Assembly (NCBI GenBank): GCA_005408345.1
Contig: SEMN01000031.1
Coordinates: 1,025,501 to 1,089,500, forward strand
DNA length: 64,000 bases
Source: Macquaria australasica
Lineage: Eukaryota; Chordata; Actinopteri; Centrarchiformes; Percichthyidae
Direction of reading: 5' to 3'
Position 1 is the stretch's first letter, and every line of letters starts with the position of its first letter. The notes under the pieces are model-generated. The model was given only the letters and a program-made list of their open reading frames with translations. It had not been told where the DNA came from and searched no databases. The translations under genes and the position numbers were made by a program. Shown one piece after another: positions 61,046 through 64,000 of the stretch.

Positions 61046-63373
61046 GTGTTTCTTTTCAACCAAGAGACACAAAACATGTCTTTGTCATGCTTTAATATGA
61101 GCTGATCTACTGAATGTCACCAGTTATGTAACGGGTCATTTCCCACTGCCGGCCATAGAGACCCATTTGGTCAGACAATGTCCATGTCAGAGTGGGTGTT
61201 GGTGGCTGATTTCTGCATGAACAGACTGGTCAGCGAGGCCACATACATGGGGACACAAAGGGAGCAGCATGAAGGAGAGGAACATGCTTATTAAAAAGCA
61301 CTACCACTGCTCATTTTAGGGGGCATCTTTGCATTATTCTGCTGATACAATCCAGAAAGCAGACCTCCTTTTTTAACATATCGCTGTCCAAAGCTACCAT
61401 GAAAGAAAGGTAGAGCAGGACTTTGTATTTGACTTGAAGCTCTCAGATAAAACCGAATTAAACGTTTTGAAGACGAACCTGCTGTCAGTTGCATTCTGCT
61501 TTCCCACACAAAGCACAAACAAACAAAAGTCCCAAGTTACCACACAAAGTAATTTGAGTCTTCTCCATGCTGGACTACCGGGCTTTGGCCTGCTGTTTAC
61601 AAGAGTAATTACACCCTGTTCGCCACTCATCTCCCTGCTAAGCTCACAGCCCTGGTATGTTTGGCCCCTGGCAACAGCTTTCATCTCTATGAAATGAATG
61701 CGGTGGCGGGCGGAGCATCTCTTAACACATCTGTCCTCGCTGTGCATGCCTGTGCCTACTGTATGTGGATGTTTTCCACAGCAGAGCAGGGTGTCCTATA
61801 AAAGATCACAGTGCTTCCAGGAAAACACAGCTGGCAGCTGGAGTCTGTGTGGGGACCCTTTGCAACAAACATCTGCTTTCAGAGAGTTTAGGAGGGAAGC
61901 AAAGCAGTTTTCTCCCAAGATATTCCTCCACAAACAGCTGCACAAGATGAGTCTATTTGTTATGACTGGTCCTACTGTAATAAAAAAAAATAGTGATTCT
62001 GTAACTGGGTTTTGTGGGAACAGGACCAAAACAACTTGTCTGTAGTTTAAGACAGTAATTCACCCAGTGCATTTAAACTGATTTGTATAAATGTATAAAA
62101 ATCATAAATATACTTCAGTTCATATTAACCTGAAAGCAGATTTGTCTGTAGGCTTTGGGTTTCTGTGAGACAAAACTGAACAGTTTGGTAGAATAAATAA
62201 CATGGTGGTGAGTTTCAGATTCAAATGGAATAATATGTCTTTCTGTAAAATAATTTACCTTTTAAATCTTCGGATTTTCAATAGTTTTGCAGATATGGTT
62301 GGGAAATGCAGTACTTATAATAGAAAGAAAATCCAGTTTTACAAATCTACATTAGACTGTAAACAATTAAACAAACTCACGCAATGTTTTCATTCTTAAT
62401 TTACACGGGTATATGTACAATAATGATGAATGAAATCTGGCATCGCTGTCCTGCCTTCACTCACTGGTTGCAGAAACACACACAGGTGAGTTTCCAGCAT
62501 GAGCTGCTGTTCCAGACAGACAGACAGACAGGCAGGCAGGCAGAGCAGCATTACAGCCCTGCTGCTCTTCAGCGAAAAGTTAGAGTATAGGTTACACTTA
62601 TCTTTATTAACTGACCATAGGTGCACCTGTTTTTATCATCGACAAAGATCGGAGGAGACTAAACCTACAATTGTAGCCCTTTGTTCTTTGACCAGAAACC
62701 CACTGTGCGCATCAGAACTTCTGCGTCTTGGAGACACTTGCTGATGTAAACCACGCAAGCAGAATATCAGGGTGTTTTGCGGTAAGTGAAGAAAATAAAT
62801 ATTAACAAAATGACTGCGCCTCAAATATGGTCTGTAAACTTTATAACACAAATCACCTTATTAGTCAAATGAGCTTCTGAAATTTGCTTTGCAATTTTTA
62901 TAATTATTAGACCTAGATTAAATGTCGACTTTTGTTTTGTTTTTTGTTCTCACCTGGCGTCCAGGTGTGTTATGCTCCTAAATCGAGTCAATAATTATCA
63001 CAGGTGGCTGTTGCACTTATCAAATGTCGATATTGGCTGTATAAGGATACAATGTAGACAAAAGCAACTGATAACTATAATGTAAATCGTCAACATTTAT
63101 ATCTTTTAAACTAATAATTTAAAGTAACAATTTTGTGGTGCCACAGTGCAGAAACATTATTTTCACTGACTCATAAAGCGCACAGAAGTTGTCCAACTGG
63201 CAACTTTAACATTTTCACAGAGCTTATTAACATGGTGTCATGCTGCCCTCTACTGGCACTGTCCTGTCACAACATCCAATGTTAAAATTACATAAAAAAT
63301 AATATTATATACAAAAGGAATTCCTCCACTGTGCTTTTAGGGACTAATGGGCTAATCAGGTTTCTTTCCACAG
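61046..63373. other. Intergenic and possible 5' exon/intron of hapln3
   Basis: About 2.3 kb with no recognised coding exon. It includes a CAGA/CAGG tetranucleotide run (62513-62544). A splice acceptor at 63373 implies that hapln3 has at least one upstream non-coding exon, which I could not place. Confidence 0.5.
62513..62544. repeat. (CAGA)n(CAGG)n microsatellite
   Basis: About four CAGA then about three CAGG units, a compound tetranucleotide repeat. Confidence 0.9.
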
Positions 63374-63427
63374 GCTTGAGGATTTCACAGAGACCATTAA
63401 GGATCAGGATTTGTCATTACAGCCAGG

Positions 63428-64000
63428 ATGATGGTTTGCCTGCTGTTGTTGGGGGCTCAGCTGGTTCTCTCAGGCTGGGCCCTGACTGCCCCCACAATCC
63501 CAAACAACTTCTTCTACCATGACTTCCTCAGTGGAAATGGCAACAAAGAAAGTATGCACATGATCAATAAAATATGTTTGTTAGATTTAGGTCATATTTT
63601 TAATATCAATAGATGTCTCTAATGATCTACATAATTTCCTACAGTTCATTTCAGTGGTGTGAAGCTCCATGTGGACTCTGCTCAGCCATCAGTGTTTGCA
63701 GTCAGAGGGGGTAACGCCACCATGCCGTGCAGGTTTTGGCATGAGCCTGAGCTGAGCTCGCCAAGGAAGGTCCGGGTCAAGTGGTCCTGGCTGCCTGCTG
63801 CTGGGGGACATGAGACAGACGTGCTGGTGGCTATTGGCTCCCGCAATCGAAGTTTTGGGGAATTCAGGTTGCTGAAAGGACAAATAATGAACTCATGATT
63901 ATTCTTCTCTGTTATTAGTGGCAGTATGACCTTTTTTGTGTATGTATTAACTCACAGCATGTCTGTCGGTTGTTGTCTGTTGGTCAGGGGTCGTGTGCAG
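63428..64000 (+). CDS. hapln3: Hyaluronan and proteoglycan link protein 3, 5' part (runs off the window)
   Basis: Exons 63428-63551 and 63645-63867, then 63988 to the window end. A 5' UTR joins at acceptor ttccacag (63373). Two ATGs in tandem (63428 and 63431) open a signal peptide (VCLLLLGAQLVLSGWA). The next exon starts the V-type Ig domain: SGVKLHVDSAQ, GGNATMPCRFW (first Ig Cys), RKVRVKWSWL (core Trp) and DVLVAIGSRNRSFGEF, continuing GRVQ at the edge. The VAIG-x-RSFG text and RVRVKW match HAPLN3 better than HAPLN1. Missing here are the rest of the Ig domain and the two Link modules that bind hyaluronan. In family knowledge link proteins stabilise aggrecan/versican-hyaluronan aggregates in the extracellular matrix. 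Position next to mfge8 supports the call. Confidence 0.92.

Noticed and set aside
1..64000. CRISPR arrays, operons, riboswitches, tRNA or rRNA genes
   Set aside because: None seen. The tandem arrays present are microsatellites or minisatellites without spacers, and no tRNA-like A/B box cloverleaf was found by eye.
1..64000. A novel multi-gene system
   Set aside because: All six genes are well-known vertebrate families with ordinary architecture; nothing supports a joint undescribed function.

Overview
The window is nuclear DNA from a ray-finned fish, most likely a percomorph teleost. Genes are split by GT-AG introns. The non-coding DNA is full of fish-type interspersed repeats (hAT-like MITEs, a LINE fragment, solo LTRs) and long CA/TG microsatellites. 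The coding sequences read as clear orthologues of vertebrate genes. I see no bacterial, viral or plasmid sequence.

Six genes can be assembled exon by exon. In order they are: tmem208 (minus, CDS 3155-6838, 6 exons, 173 aa), slc39a1/zip1 (plus, 9029-15252, 4 exons, 299 aa), rlbp1 (plus, 23207-27459, 7 coding exons, 312 aa), abhd2 (minus, 33499-45386, 9 coding exons, 431 aa, with two inferred non-coding 5' exons up to about 47.6 kb), mfge8 (plus, 50325-60168, 10 exons, 470 or 476 aa) and the 5' part of hapln3 (plus, 63428 to the window edge). All internal exon phases were checked by hand and join in frame.

The rlbp1-abhd2-mfge8-hapln3 run matches the order on human 15q26. tmem208 and slc39a1 lie on other chromosomes in human, so the left end is a fish-specific neighbourhood or an old rearrangement. 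The genes are not an operon. They cover ER protein targeting (Tmem208), zinc uptake (Zip1), the visual cycle (CRALBP), lipid hydrolysis (Abhd2), phosphatidylserine/integrin bridging (Mfge8) and the hyaluronan matrix (Hapln3).

Intergenic and intronic DNA holds several transposon families. These include a 3'-truncated APE-type LINE in slc39a1 intron 1, two same-strand solo LTRs around slc39a1 exon 4 (one with a 5-bp target duplication and a recognisable empty-site paralogue), four hAT-like elements and several MITEs with visible terminal inverted repeats. A common fish repeat upstream of rlbp1 carries a perfect oestrogen-response-element core.

I found no evidence of a new multi-gene system. 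The observations most worth a second look are the TG/CA repeats at the rlbp1 3' splice sites, the in-frame tandem acceptors in mfge8, the three-EGF layout of mfge8, and the transposon-derived regulatory motifs. Repeat family names are from recognition, not a database search.
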